The notes beneath the pieces are model-generated. The model searched no databases and was not told where the DNA came from. It worked only from the letters and a program-made list of their open reading frames with translations. The translations under genes were made by a program, and so were the position numbers. A DNA stretch of 64,000 nt from an uncultured Clostridia bacterium (GTDB lineage Bacteria > Bacillota > Clostridia > TANB77 > CAG-508): NCBI GenBank assembly GCA_949443285.1, contig CASSLW010000002.1, positions 62,001 through 126,000 on the forward strand, written 5' to 3'. Below are positions 17,544-26,391 of the stretch, piece by piece (the stretch's first letter is position 1; each line of letters begins with the position of its first letter).

Positions 17544-19542
17544 TTAATTATCATCTATTGGCCCAAATAATTCATCAAATTTGGCTTCTAATTCTTTTTG
17601 TAAATCATATTCATCTTCTTCTGGTTCTTGTGGTAAAGTTGGAGCAGATACTTCTTCGAAGTCATCTTCAAAATCGTTTAAGTCTAATGTTTGAATTGGT
17701 TTTATTTCTTCTTTCTTATTTTCTACCACTGGCTCGTCCTCAAATAAGTCGTCTAGTGATTCTACTTTTAAGTTTTCTACTGCTTCTTTGTCTTTTTCTT
17801 CTACATATGGGTTGTATGGATTATATTTTCTCCATGTTCCCCTCTCTATTGTTCCTATGTCATTGTGGCTTATCTCTAATTCTTTTAGTTTTCTTGCCAT
17901 TGGACTTTCAAAGTAGTAGAATTTTCTTGTTTTTACTGGTTTTAATCCTTTTACAAAGATTATACATTGGTCAATATCCATTCTACGTAATTCGTCTGGA
18001 GTCATTAATGCTCTTGCCATTACTTGGTCTGATACAGATTTTCCTGTTCTCCAATTTTGTCTATCTCTATTTATTGATATACTATCTCTTTCTATTGTTT
18101 TTTCTCCTAGTTGTTTAGAGAAATATTCTACTGTTTTATATGAGTTACTTCCTAAGAAAAGGTGGGTATCACAGTTTCCCATTATTGTTTCATATGATTT
18201 TTCATATACTGCTTCTAATTGGTCTACGTTTTGTAGAATTACACTAAATGATATTTTTCTACTTCTTGATGTTGATATCTTTTTATCAAAATCTGGTATT
18301 TTTCCAATGTTTGCAAACTCATCTAGTATAAAGAATGTTTGCTCTTTTAGTGCTCCTCCATTTTTGTCTGCATGGTCATATAATTGTTGTATCATTTGTG
18401 AGAAGAATATTGTTAATAGGAAGTCATATGCAGTGTGTGTGTCTGATGATATTACATATACTGCTGTTTTTCTATTTCCTATATCTTCAAAGTTTATCGT
18501 ATCTGTTGATGTTAGTTCAGCAATCTCTTTAGAATCAAATTTTCCTAGTTTTGATTGCAATGAACTTAATATACTGCTGTATGTTTTATCTGATGCAATT
18601 TCTATTGATTTATAGTTCATTCTTGCTGGGTGGTCATATGGTAATTGGCTCATTAATTCTGTTAATAGATTTCCGCTACCATTGTTGTTTGCAGCTCTTA
18701 CTAGTTCTGCACAGCTGGCTAAATTTTGCTCTTCTTCTGGTCTTGTTGCTATTAAGTAATAAATTAATGCTTTTAATAGCATTTCTGCCATGTCGTCCCA
18801 ATATGGGTCTGAACCACTTTCAGATTTTTGCCCTTTTACTATTGTGTTTGCAATAACGTCTACATCTAATTCTGAATTTATGTGTGCTAATGGATTATAA
18901 CCATCACTATATTCTGGTCTTACTAGGTTTAATACTTTTATTTCATATCCTTTTGATTTTAAATATCCTGCTGTTCTGTCATATAGCTCCCCTTTTGGGT
19001 CTGTAAATACATATGAACCTAAGCATTGGTATGCATTTGGTATTGAATATGATGCTGATTTACCAGAACCTGAACCGTCCTACTACTAATACGTTTACGT
19101 TTCCACGTTTATCTACTGGTAAGTAATTGTCTTGTGCTAGTATTATTCCTTTATTTCTGTTTAATATTGTATATTGCTCTCCATGTTGACTCCAGTCACT
19201 TGAACCGTGTTCTATGTCTGTGTATTCATTTTTTGGCGCTGACCTTACAAATCCTATGAAGAAGAATACTGAGAAAAAAATTGTTGCTACAAGTAAATGA
19301 GACATATAGTCTCCTACTACTCCGTTTTCAAATATGTTTCCTAATGCTCCAAATGGGTTTGTTATTGATGCTCCAAATGTTTCTACAAATGCTACTACGT
19401 CAAATTTTCCGTTTATCCCTGCTGCATGAATACTATTAGTCACTGACGGCACAAATACTATGGCTATAATTATCCATAGTATTGCAAATATTATAAAGTT
19501 TTTTCTGCTTCTTCTTATTGCACCTTCTATTTTATAATTCAT
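17544..19542 (-). CDS. virD4: VirD4/TraG type IV secretion coupling ATPase, decoded through a +1 shift at CGG
   Basis: Membrane-bound coupling protein that brings DNA or protein substrates to a type IV secretion channel. N-terminal membrane segments lie at about residues 17-35 and 82-102. The zero frame breaks exactly in the P-loop: codon 156 (19075-19077) is CGG. Skipping its C turns VVGRFRFW-stop into VVGGSGSGKSASYSIPNAYQ, followed by the family block YVFTDPKGELYDRT. The rest includes the VirD4 Walker B region FFILDEFANIGKIPDF and an acidic C-terminus (EDEYDLQKELEAKFDEL). About 665 residues. The start at 19542 has AGGTGA six bases ahead. It is followed by no other secretion gene; the remaining machinery is near the right edge. 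Confidence 0.88.
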
Positions 19543-19569
19543 ATATTTCACCTACTCTTTTGTGTTAAC

Positions 19570-19692
19570 CTATTTTTCCATTCCTTTATTTTCTTTCTTT
19601 TTGTTGTTTTCCATTGGTATTGTTAGTACTAATTCCTTATTATCTTTAAATTTATATTGGAATGTTTTTTCTGGTGGCCAATATAATGTCAT
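19570..19692 (-). CDS. Small protein upstream of virD4 (40 residues)
   Basis: A 40-codon frame, MTLYWPPEKTFQYKFKDN onward, with a very strong ribosome site (AAGGAGG) seven bases before the ATG. It sits between the unknown gene ending at 19709 and virD4, in the same direction with short gaps, so it is part of the same transcript. The tail is highly charged (NNKKKENKGMEK). No family recognised. Confidence 0.65.
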   Translation of the reverse strand: MTLYWPPEKTFQYKFKDNKELVLTIPMENNKKKENKGMEK

Positions 19693-19708
19693 TCTTTCTC
19701 CTCCTTAA

Positions 19709-20270
19709 TTAATCTGCAATTTTTGGGGTTCCCCCAACCAAATTAATTTTGCCCTCTTCTTCTCTCATTTCAAATACAAAATAAGGTTTATGAGGTCTTA
19801 ATTTACACTTTCCTTTTACATCATTTGTTTCTTCATCAAAATAAAGTGTTGGCTTTATCTCTTCTGTTGTTTCTGGGTCTATTATAAATATTGGTCTTTT
19901 TAAATTAGGTGTGTATGTTACGTTTTTGTATTCTTGTGGTTGTTCTGTGTATATAGTATCAAATTTATATGGCATTGGCTTTTTTGATATTCTAACTTCA
20001 TCATCATCCAAAATTCCATTATTAATAACTACTTTATCTTTTGCAAAAGATAAAATAAGTATCTGATTTTTATTTTTATCAAGCTCGTCAACGTAAAAGG
20101 TTTTTCTATTATAATTGCCGTACTATTTCTTCTGAATAATCTAATCGTTCTGCTGTATACTTTGGCGAATTTTTTAGAAATTCTTTTTCAGTTTTATTTA
20201 CTTGATATATTACTGTTTTTACTCCTTCTGGATCTGTTATACTAAAATGTTTTCCTTGTATAGCATCCAT
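19709..20270 (-). CDS. Hypothetical protein of the virD4 cluster, decoded through a +1 shift at CGG
   Basis: Starting at 20270 (MDAIQGKHFSITDPEGVK), the zero frame runs 52 codons and stops at EEIVRQL. Codon 51 (20118-20120) is CGG. Skipping its C gives EEIVGNYNRKTFYVDELDK and continues without interruption to 19709, about 186 residues. The codons and amino-acid style are the same on both sides, so the two frames belong to one gene. No family is recognised. It is rich in Asp, Glu and Lys with no membrane segment. An AGGGGTG site precedes the ATG. It heads a three-gene unit with the small protein and virD4, so a secretion-related role is plausible but unproven. Confidence 0.72.
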
Positions 20271-20387
20271 TTCTTTCACACCCCTATTCTATGCATATCT
20301 CATAGATTTTCCTTTGTTTTATTGCTGTTCAATATTATATATCACATTTATGTAATTGTCAATATTTTCTTTATGTAAAGTCGTGTT

Positions 20388-21254
20388 TTATGCTCTTGGG
20401 TTAAAATTTGATATTTCATTAAGTCTTGCATATATTTGCTTTTCTTCTTCTGTTAATTTTTTGGGAACTACCACTTTTACTTCTGCTACTAAATCTCCCC
20501 TTGTATTTTTTCCTGTTTGATATCCTTTATTTGGTATTCTTATTCTCTCTCCAGTTTGTATCCCTTGTGGAATGTAAATTTTAGTTTCGTCATCTATTGA
20601 ATTAACTAATACTCTTGTTCCTAATGCCGCTTCCCATGGTGTTAATAACAAATCTGTATATATGTCACATCCTTTTAGTCTAAATCTTTGATTGTTTTCT
20701 ATATTGATTTTTATTAGCAAGTCTCCGTTTTTCCCACCATTTTCTCCTGTCTTGCCTTGCCCTATCAATCTTATTTTTTCTCCGTCTCTTATTCCTTTTG
20801 GAATTGCCACTGTTATTGTCTTTTCTCTTCCATAAGCATCTTTTAATGTTATTTGCTTGCTTTGTCCATAAAATGCCTCTTCTAGTTTTATCGTTATTTC
20901 TGTTTCTATATTCCCGCCTTTTTTTGCTATTTGCTTTTTCGTGTTCTCGTTCCTATTTAATTTTTCAATATCTCCTAGAAACATATTTATTATTGTACCT
21001 GCACCTGTAACTGTTCTTGTATTTCTTCCAAATTTAGAATTCCACATTCTATCATATTTTCTTTTTGATGCTGGTACTGATAGTGTTCTGTATGCTTCAT
21101 TTATATCTTTTATTCTTTCCTCTGCTAGCTTGTCCCCTACATTTAAGTCTGGGTGATATTTCTTTGCAGCTTGTCTATATGCTATTTTTATTTCATCTAT
21201 TGATACTCTACTTGTATCTAAGCCAAGTATCTTGTAATAATTCTTTAATACCAT
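20388..21254 (-). CDS. DnaJ-type chaperone (CbpA/DnaJ without zinc finger)
   Basis: J-domain co-chaperone for DnaK. The N-terminal J domain (about residues 4-70) has the HPD motif in KKYHPDLNVG. The two C-terminal peptide-binding subdomains follow (ETEITIKLEEAFYGQSKQI, then YTDLLLTPWEAALGTRV), but there is no CXXCXGXG zinc region, so it is CbpA-like rather than DnaJ proper. The start at 21254 is set by GGGAGG nine bases upstream. About 288 residues. It stands alone between the secretion cluster and ddl. Confidence 0.9.
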   Translation of the reverse strand: MVLKNYYKILGLDTSRVSIDEIKIAYRQAAKKYHPDLNVGDKLAEERIKDINEAYRTLSVPASKRKYDRMWNSKFGRNTRTVTGAGTIINMFLGDIEKLNRNENTKKQIAKKGGNIETEITIKLEEAFYGQSKQITLKDAYGREKTITVAIPKGIRDGEKIRLIGQGKTGENGGKNGDLLIKINIENNQRFRLKGCDIYTDLLLTPWEAALGTRVLVNSIDDETKIYIPQGIQTGERIRIPNKGYQTGKNTRGDLVAEVKVVVPKKLTEEEKQIYARLNEISNFNPRA

Positions 21255-21319
21255 TTTTAACATCCTCCCAAAATTAGGTATAACTATTATACCACAAATA
21301 TGAAAAAAATCCATAGTTT

Positions 21320-22363
21320 TTATGGATTTTTTCTGTTAATCTGCCAAGAAGGTCCGTCCCCACTGGCAGGAATTATTTCATCTAACAGTTCCTTATAATT
21401 AATTCCGCTTGCTGCAAATAGCTGTGGGTACATACTTATGCTTGTAAATCCTGGCAAGGTGTTGATTTCGTTTATATATATTTCTGATGTATTTTTATCT
21501 ACAAAGAAGTCAACTCTAGATAGGCCCTTTCCGTCAATTGCTTTGAATGCTTTTACTGCTAGTTTTCTTATTTTGTCTGAAATTTCTTGTGGCAAGTCTG
21601 CTGGTATTTCTGTATATGATTGTTTGTTTTGATATTTTGCACTATATGAGTAGAAGTTTTCTGCTGATTTTACTTCTCCTAATATTGATGCTTTTATTTC
21701 TTCGTTTCCAAGTACTGCACATTCTATTTCTCTTGCTTCTATTTGCTCTTCTATAATAATTTTGTTGTCAAATTGTGAAGCTTCTTCGATATCTTTTTCT
21801 AATTCTTCTTGTGTGCAAGCTTTGTTTATTCCTACACTTGAGCCAGACCTTGATGGCTTTACGAATACTGGCAGCCCTAGGTTTTTTACTATCTTTTCTG
21901 ATATTTCGTTTAAGTTCATTTCTTTTTCATTGAATTGTTTGTCTACATATATATATTTATCTTTGTTTTTTCTTATGTATTCATATTTCGCTTGTTTTAG
22001 CCCAGCTTTTTCAAAAATGATTTTTGTGTATACTTTATCCATTCCAACGCTAGATGCTAAAATTCCACATCCTACATATGGTATTTTTAAAAGCTCTAGT
22101 AATCCTTGTATTGTTCCATCTTCTCCGTAAAGTCCGTGTAATACTGGGAATACAACGTCCATTTGTTTTAGGTATTCAACAATATTTTCAATTTTTTCTT
22201 CTTTTCCGTATTTCCACCAGTTTCCGTCTTTTGAAATGTATATAGGATATATGTTATATTTTTCTTTATTTAAGTTTGCTAGTACTGATTTTGCTGAAGC
22301 TTCTGAAACTTCGCTTTCTGTTGACATTCCTCCAAATATAACTCCTAAATTTCTATTTGCCAT
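21320..22363 (-). CDS. ddl: D-alanine--D-alanine ligase
   Basis: ATP-grasp enzyme that makes D-Ala-D-Ala for peptidoglycan precursors in the cytoplasm. Family motifs are present: VIFGGMSTESEVS at the N-terminus, FPVLHGLYGEDGTIQG, FVKPSRSGSSVGI, and EINTLPGFTSISMYPQ near the end. The normal end (YKELLDEII) is followed by about 14 residues (PASGDGPSWQINRKNP) encoded by a GGGAC-loop hairpin element, so the natural stop has been replaced. The murF gene directly upstream makes the enzyme using this dipeptide. Start chosen by AAGGAAG spacing. Confidence 0.95.
   Translation of the reverse strand: MANRNLGVIFGGMSTESEVSEASAKSVLANLNKEKYNIYPIYISKDGNWWKYGKEEKIENIVEYLKQMDVVFPVLHGLYGEDGTIQGLLELLKIPYVGCGILASSVGMDKVYTKIIFEKAGLKQAKYEYIRKNKDKYIYVDKQFNEKEMNLNEISEKIVKNLGLPVFVKPSRSGSSVGINKACTQEELEKDIEEASQFDNKIIIEEQIEAREIECAVLGNEEIKASILGEVKSAENFYSYSAKYQNKQSYTEIPADLPQEISDKIRKLAVKAFKAIDGKGLSRVDFFVDKNTSEIYINEINTLPGFTSISMYPQLFAASGINYKELLDEIIPASGDGPSWQINRKNP
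21341..21369. repeat. GGGAC-loop hairpin inside the ddl 3' end
   Basis: CTGCCA...TGGCAG stem around GGTCCGTCCCC. It lies within the coding region of ddl and supplies its last residues. Confidence 0.75.
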
Positions 22364-22381
22364 AAGCATCTTCCTTTCACT

Positions 22382-23782
22382 TTATTTTTTATGAATTGAT
22401 ATGAATTTTTCTGCTATTTCGTAAAATTTCATGGCATGTGAGGCTTTTATTAAAATTACATCTCCTGGTTCTACTATTTCTTCTAATTTTTCTATTACTT
22501 GTTCTCTACTTTCTAGTTTATAAATTTTTTCTTTTTTTATTCCTTGTTTTTCTGCTTCTTCTACAATGTATTTTGTTTCGTCACCTTGACAAATTAATAT
22601 GTCAATTTTGTTTTCAGCTACTGCTTTACCTACTTTTTCATGTAGTTCTTTTGAGTATTCTCCTAGGTTTAACATATCACCTAGTACTGCAATTTTTCTA
22701 TTTTGATTGCTATTTCCTAAGATTTTTAATGATGCTTGCATTGATTCACAATTTGCATTATATGCATCATTTATAACTTTTATTCCTGTTTCTAATTCTG
22801 TTATATCCATTCTTTGCTTAGTTAATTCAAAGCTTTCAATTCCTTTTGCAATGTTTTCGTTTTCAATTTCTAACACTTTTCCAATTGCTGTTGCACATAG
22901 ACTATTTGAAACAAAATGTTCCCCTCCAACAGGTATTTTAATTTTTATTTCTTCTTCATCTACGACACATGTGTACCTACTATTCTCTAGTGTTACTTCT
23001 ATATCTTTTGCCATTATATCACTTTTATTCTTTATTCCATATGTTATTATATTTTTATCTTTCTTGTTTTTTTCATACCATTTGTTTAGTATTTTATCGT
23101 CATTATTTATTATTATTGTTGGATTTTCTGCTCCTTCTAAAATTTCTAGTTTTGCCTTGAAAATATTTTCTTGTGTTCCCAAAGTTTTAATATGTGATGT
23201 TCCAATGTTTGTAATTACACATATATTTGGTCTGGCTATTTTTGATAATAATGCAATTTCTCTTAAATGGTCCATTCCCATTTCTAATACCATTGCTTCT
23301 TCGTCTTTTAGCCTTAGTATTGTGAATGGTAACCCTATATTGTTGTTATTGTTTCCTAGTGTTTTCAATGTTTTATATTTTTGTGATACTACATTTGCTA
23401 CCATATCTTTTGTGCTTGTTTTTCCTACACTTCCTGTTATTCCGATTACTGGTATGTTGTATTTGTTTCTTTTATAGTTTGCCATCTTGTATAGGGCTTC
23501 TAATGTGTTTTCTACTTTTATTATGTTCTTTTCAGGATATTGTTTTTTATCTTCTTCTGTGATTTCTACATTCTCTACTATTACTGTACTCGCTCCTTGG
23601 TCTAATGCTTGTTTCCAAAATTTGCTTCCGTCAAATGTTTCTCCTTTTATTCCTATGTAACAGTCTTCTTCTTGTATGCTTCTTGTGTCTTTTGAAAAAT
23701 TTATACATTCGTATTGTTCGTTTCCTTGTATTAGTTCTCCGTTTGTTTCTTTTATTATTTCTTTTATACTTAGGTTTTTCAT
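22382..23782 (-). CDS. murF: UDP-MurNAc-tripeptide--D-Ala-D-Ala ligase
   Basis: Mur ligase that adds D-Ala-D-Ala to the UDP-MurNAc tripeptide. The ATP-binding motif GITGSVGKTSTKDM lies near residue 112, and the domain opening NFSKDTRSIQEEDCYIGIKGETFDG is MurF-specific. The Mur-ligase conserved string NDAYNANCESM follows near 335. The protein is about 466 residues, normal for MurF. A start nine bases upstream would lie directly on the ribosome site, so 23782 is preferred. It overlaps no gene but runs directly into ddl (18-base gap), so murF-ddl is an operon. Confidence 0.95.
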   Translation of the reverse strand: MKNLSIKEIIKETNGELIQGNEQYECINFSKDTRSIQEEDCYIGIKGETFDGSKFWKQALDQGASTVIVENVEITEEDKKQYPEKNIIKVENTLEALYKMANYKRNKYNIPVIGITGSVGKTSTKDMVANVVSQKYKTLKTLGNNNNNIGLPFTILRLKDEEAMVLEMGMDHLREIALLSKIARPNICVITNIGTSHIKTLGTQENIFKAKLEILEGAENPTIIINNDDKILNKWYEKNKKDKNIITYGIKNKSDIMAKDIEVTLENSRYTCVVDEEEIKIKIPVGGEHFVSNSLCATAIGKVLEIENENIAKGIESFELTKQRMDITELETGIKVINDAYNANCESMQASLKILGNSNQNRKIAVLGDMLNLGEYSKELHEKVGKAVAENKIDILICQGDETKYIVEEAEKQGIKKEKIYKLESREQVIEKLEEIVEPGDVILIKASHAMKFYEIAEKFISIHKK

Positions 23783-23877
23783 GGTCTTCATTCCTTCCCA
23801 TTGCTTTGGCTCTTTTTTTGCCTTTGCTTTTTCTTTGGTAAATTATATGCTTTTTTTTAGTTTTTTGCAACTGATTT

Positions 23878-23922
23878 AAAAAAACTATACTCTTCTCTTT
23901 TTCGAGATTTGTATAGTTTTTT
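23878..23922 (-). terminator. Rho-independent terminator after the HD gene
   Basis: AAAACTATAC (23881-23890) pairs with GTATAGTTTT (23911-23920), followed on the minus strand by a T-run. It separates the HD-domain gene from murF. Confidence 0.8.
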
Positions 23923-23923
23923 A

Positions 23924-24397
23924 TCATTTTTTTAATTCTTCTAACATTCTTTTTAAATCTTCTTCAAAAACTGTTCCAGCAGCTAATTCTACAAACCACT
24001 CTTCTGTTTCTTTTATATATTTTTCTTTAAATTTTGCCCCAGCAAGGTGTGTTTCTGATAAGTTATGAATTCTATCTGCTAATTTTACCATTCTTGCCAT
24101 ATCATTTTGCATTATTCTTCCTATATATTCAGACATTACATACCCATCTTCTTTAGTCACTAATCTTACTGCTTCTGCAATTTCTAAATTAGTCATTTTT
24201 ATTATCTCTTCATAAGTTGTCTCCGTATCTTCCAATAAATCATGGAACAATCCTACTATTTGATATTCTTTTGAAAATCCTTTTTTAGCTAAAATATTAC
24301 TTACTTCCATTGGATGTAAATAATATGGTGTTCCTTGAATTCTTTTTTGACCTTTATGCTTTTCTTTTATAAATTCTATATAATTCTTAAGTTCCAT
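23924..24397 (-). CDS. HD-domain phosphohydrolase (RelA/SpoT-like hydrolase fold)
   Basis: About 157 residues with the HD-type metal motif (YYLHPMEVS, then GLFHDLLEDTETT, later ADRIHNLSE), as in the hydrolase half of RelA/SpoT and in the small alarmone hydrolases. The likely reaction is hydrolysis of a phosphorylated nucleotide, possibly (p)ppGpp, but the substrate is not proven. The ATG at 24397 has AAAGGAA seven bases upstream; an in-frame ATG 17 codons earlier has no ribosome site. Monocistronic, with a clear terminator. Confidence 0.82.
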   Translation of the reverse strand: MELKNYIEFIKEKHKGQKRIQGTPYYLHPMEVSNILAKKGFSKEYQIVGLFHDLLEDTETTYEEIIKMTNLEIAEAVRLVTKEDGYVMSEYIGRIMQNDMARMVKLADRIHNLSETHLAGAKFKEKYIKETEEWFVELAAGTVFEEDLKRMLEELKK

Positions 24398-24651
24398 ATA
24401 TAATTCCTTTCTTGCCTTTTTTGGCACTATGTCTATATCTAGTTCCATTATAAAACATTGGAATCTGAAATAGCAAGTTTTTGTATAAAATTTTTCATAT
24501 TCCTTTTTATAACTAAATCATCTATTTATTGAATAACATTAAAATAGCAGCAATATCAACATCAAATTTTTATAAATATTTTACTTTTTTCTATTTTTTT
24601 CGACAAAAAATATGATATAATAAAGTGGAGAGTTTACAAAGGAGATTTTAT

Positions 24652-26274
24652 ATGAGCATCAAAGAAAAAGATAAAGAAACGACATCAGTACAAAAGAAAA
24701 AAGTAAACAGCATACTAGTAACACCAGAAGATAACCTTAACATTGAACAAGAAAAACAAGAAGAAACAACTAGCCTAATTGCTGAACAGCCAAAAGATTT
24801 TGTACCGACAAATAATAAAGAAAATAAAAAACCAAAATCAATTTTAATAATATTAGTAGGAATTATAATTGCAATTTTACTTGTAATTACCTTAATATTT
24901 GTAGTTTATAATACAGTTAATCAAAATATAATGTCAGGTGTTTCCGTAAAAGGTATTGACGTCTCTGGCTTAAGCGTGTCAGATGCACAATATCAACTTG
25001 ATAACTATTTGTCTGAAAAACTTCCAGAAGAGATAACTGTTAAACATGGAGATTTTGAAACCACTATTTCAGTTTCTCAAATAAATGCTAAATTTGATAC
25101 TAAAACTGCTGCAAATAGTGCATTTAAAGTAGGTAGAAATGGAAACTTTTTAGAAAATAATTTTTATGCATTGTCTGCAATGTTTGGGACTGAAATCAAT
25201 ATAGAACCTATTTTAAAAATTGACAAAAATCAACTTTCTAAAAATTTAGAAGATATATCTGCGCAACTACCTGACACAGTAGCTGAGAGCAGCTATTACA
25301 TAGAAGGAAGTAATTTAATTATCACCTCTGGTAAAGACGGAAATGTAGTAGATGTAGAAGCTAGCATCGAGACAATTAAAACTGCTCTTTCTGACTTTTC
25401 CGCTAATACTGCTCCTGTCGAATTAGTTGTGAAAACACAATCACCAAAAGATATTGATATTGACGCAATATATAACGAAATTAAAAAAGATCCCAAAGAT
25501 GCGTATTACACAAAAGAACCATTCACTATTTATCCGTCTGAAAATGGTATAGACTTCAAAATTTCAGTTGATGAGGCAAAAGCAATTGTTGGGGCTAAAA
25601 ATTCAAATGAATATACAATTCCTTTAAATATTATAAGACCTAATGTTACAACAAATATGATAGGAACAGAAGCTTTTCCAGACCTATTATCAACATTTTC
25701 TACTAGATATGTAGCAAGTAACAGAAACAGAAGTACAAATTTAATGTTAGCAGGAAATAAAATAAATGGTACGGTTTTAATGCCAGGAGAAACTTTCTCT
25801 TACAACAAAGTGGTTGGAGCTAGAACTATTGCAGCAGGCTACAAAGAGGCTCCTATATATGTAAATGGTAAGGAAGTTGATGGATTGGGTGGTGGAATTT
25901 GCCAAGTTACAAGCACTTTATATAATGCCGTAGTTTTTGCTAATTTACAAATAGTACAAAGAACAAATCATCAATTTATACCAAGCTATGTTCCAGCAAG
26001 TAGAGACGCTACTGTAGTTTACGGACTTACTGATTTTCAATTTAAAAATAATAGAAATTATCCGATAAAAATAGTTTGCTCTGTTGCAAATGGTGTTACA
26101 AATGTTCAAATATTTGGTATGAAGCAAGAAGACGATTGCCAAGTAGAAATTTCTGCTTATCAAACTGGAAAAACTGCAAATGCTATATATGCCGAAGCTT
26201 ATAAAATTTTAAAGCGTAATGGCGTAGTTGTTGGCAGAGAATTATTATCTAAAGATACTTATAAAAGACATTAA
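24652..26274 (+). CDS. VanW family protein with peptidoglycan-binding-like domain
   Basis: About 540 residues: a basic, disordered cytoplasmic tail, one membrane segment (about residues 62-88), a repeated PG_binding_4-like region (SVKGIDVSGLSVSDAQYQL), and a VanW domain near 350-500 (MPGETFSYNKVVGART, then GGGICQVTSTLYNA). VanW proteins are common in Gram-positives and were first seen beside vancomycin-resistance genes, but they have no established activity; some are related to the YoaR/Erf group. This one has no resistance genes nearby. The ATG at 24652 has AAAGGAGA ahead. The stop codon overlaps a hairpin element. Confidence 0.88.
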   Translation: MSIKEKDKETTSVQKKKVNSILVTPEDNLNIEQEKQEETTSLIAEQPKDFVPTNNKENKKPKSILIILVGIIIAILLVITLIFVVYNTVNQNIMSGVSVKGIDVSGLSVSDAQYQLDNYLSEKLPEEITVKHGDFETTISVSQINAKFDTKTAANSAFKVGRNGNFLENNFYALSAMFGTEINIEPILKIDKNQLSKNLEDISAQLPDTVAESSYYIEGSNLIITSGKDGNVVDVEASIETIKTALSDFSANTAPVELVVKTQSPKDIDIDAIYNEIKKDPKDAYYTKEPFTIYPSENGIDFKISVDEAKAIVGAKNSNEYTIPLNIIRPNVTTNMIGTEAFPDLLSTFSTRYVASNRNRSTNLMLAGNKINGTVLMPGETFSYNKVVGARTIAAGYKEAPIYVNGKEVDGLGGGICQVTSTLYNAVVFANLQIVQRTNHQFIPSYVPASRDATVVYGLTDFQFKNNRNYPIKIVCSVANGVTNVQIFGMKQEDDCQVEISAYQTGKTANAIYAEAYKILKRNGVVVGRELLSKDTYKRH

Positions 26275-26391
26275 TGTTTTTGGGGACGGAGCAAAAATAC
26301 ATCAATTTGATTAATTATCAAAGGAGCATATTACAGCTCCTTTTTATTATTCTATAAAGCGATGTTTTTTTGCTCCGTCCCCAAAAACATC
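26274..26391. repeat. Paired GGGAC-loop hairpins with a central terminator
   Basis: Left arm ATGTTTTT-GGGGACGGAGC-AAAAATACATC (26274-26303), right inverted arm 26361-26391. Between them AGGAGC...GCTCCT plus a T-run (26321-26346) is an ordinary terminator for the VanW gene. The right arm supplies the TGA of ypeB. Confidence 0.9.
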
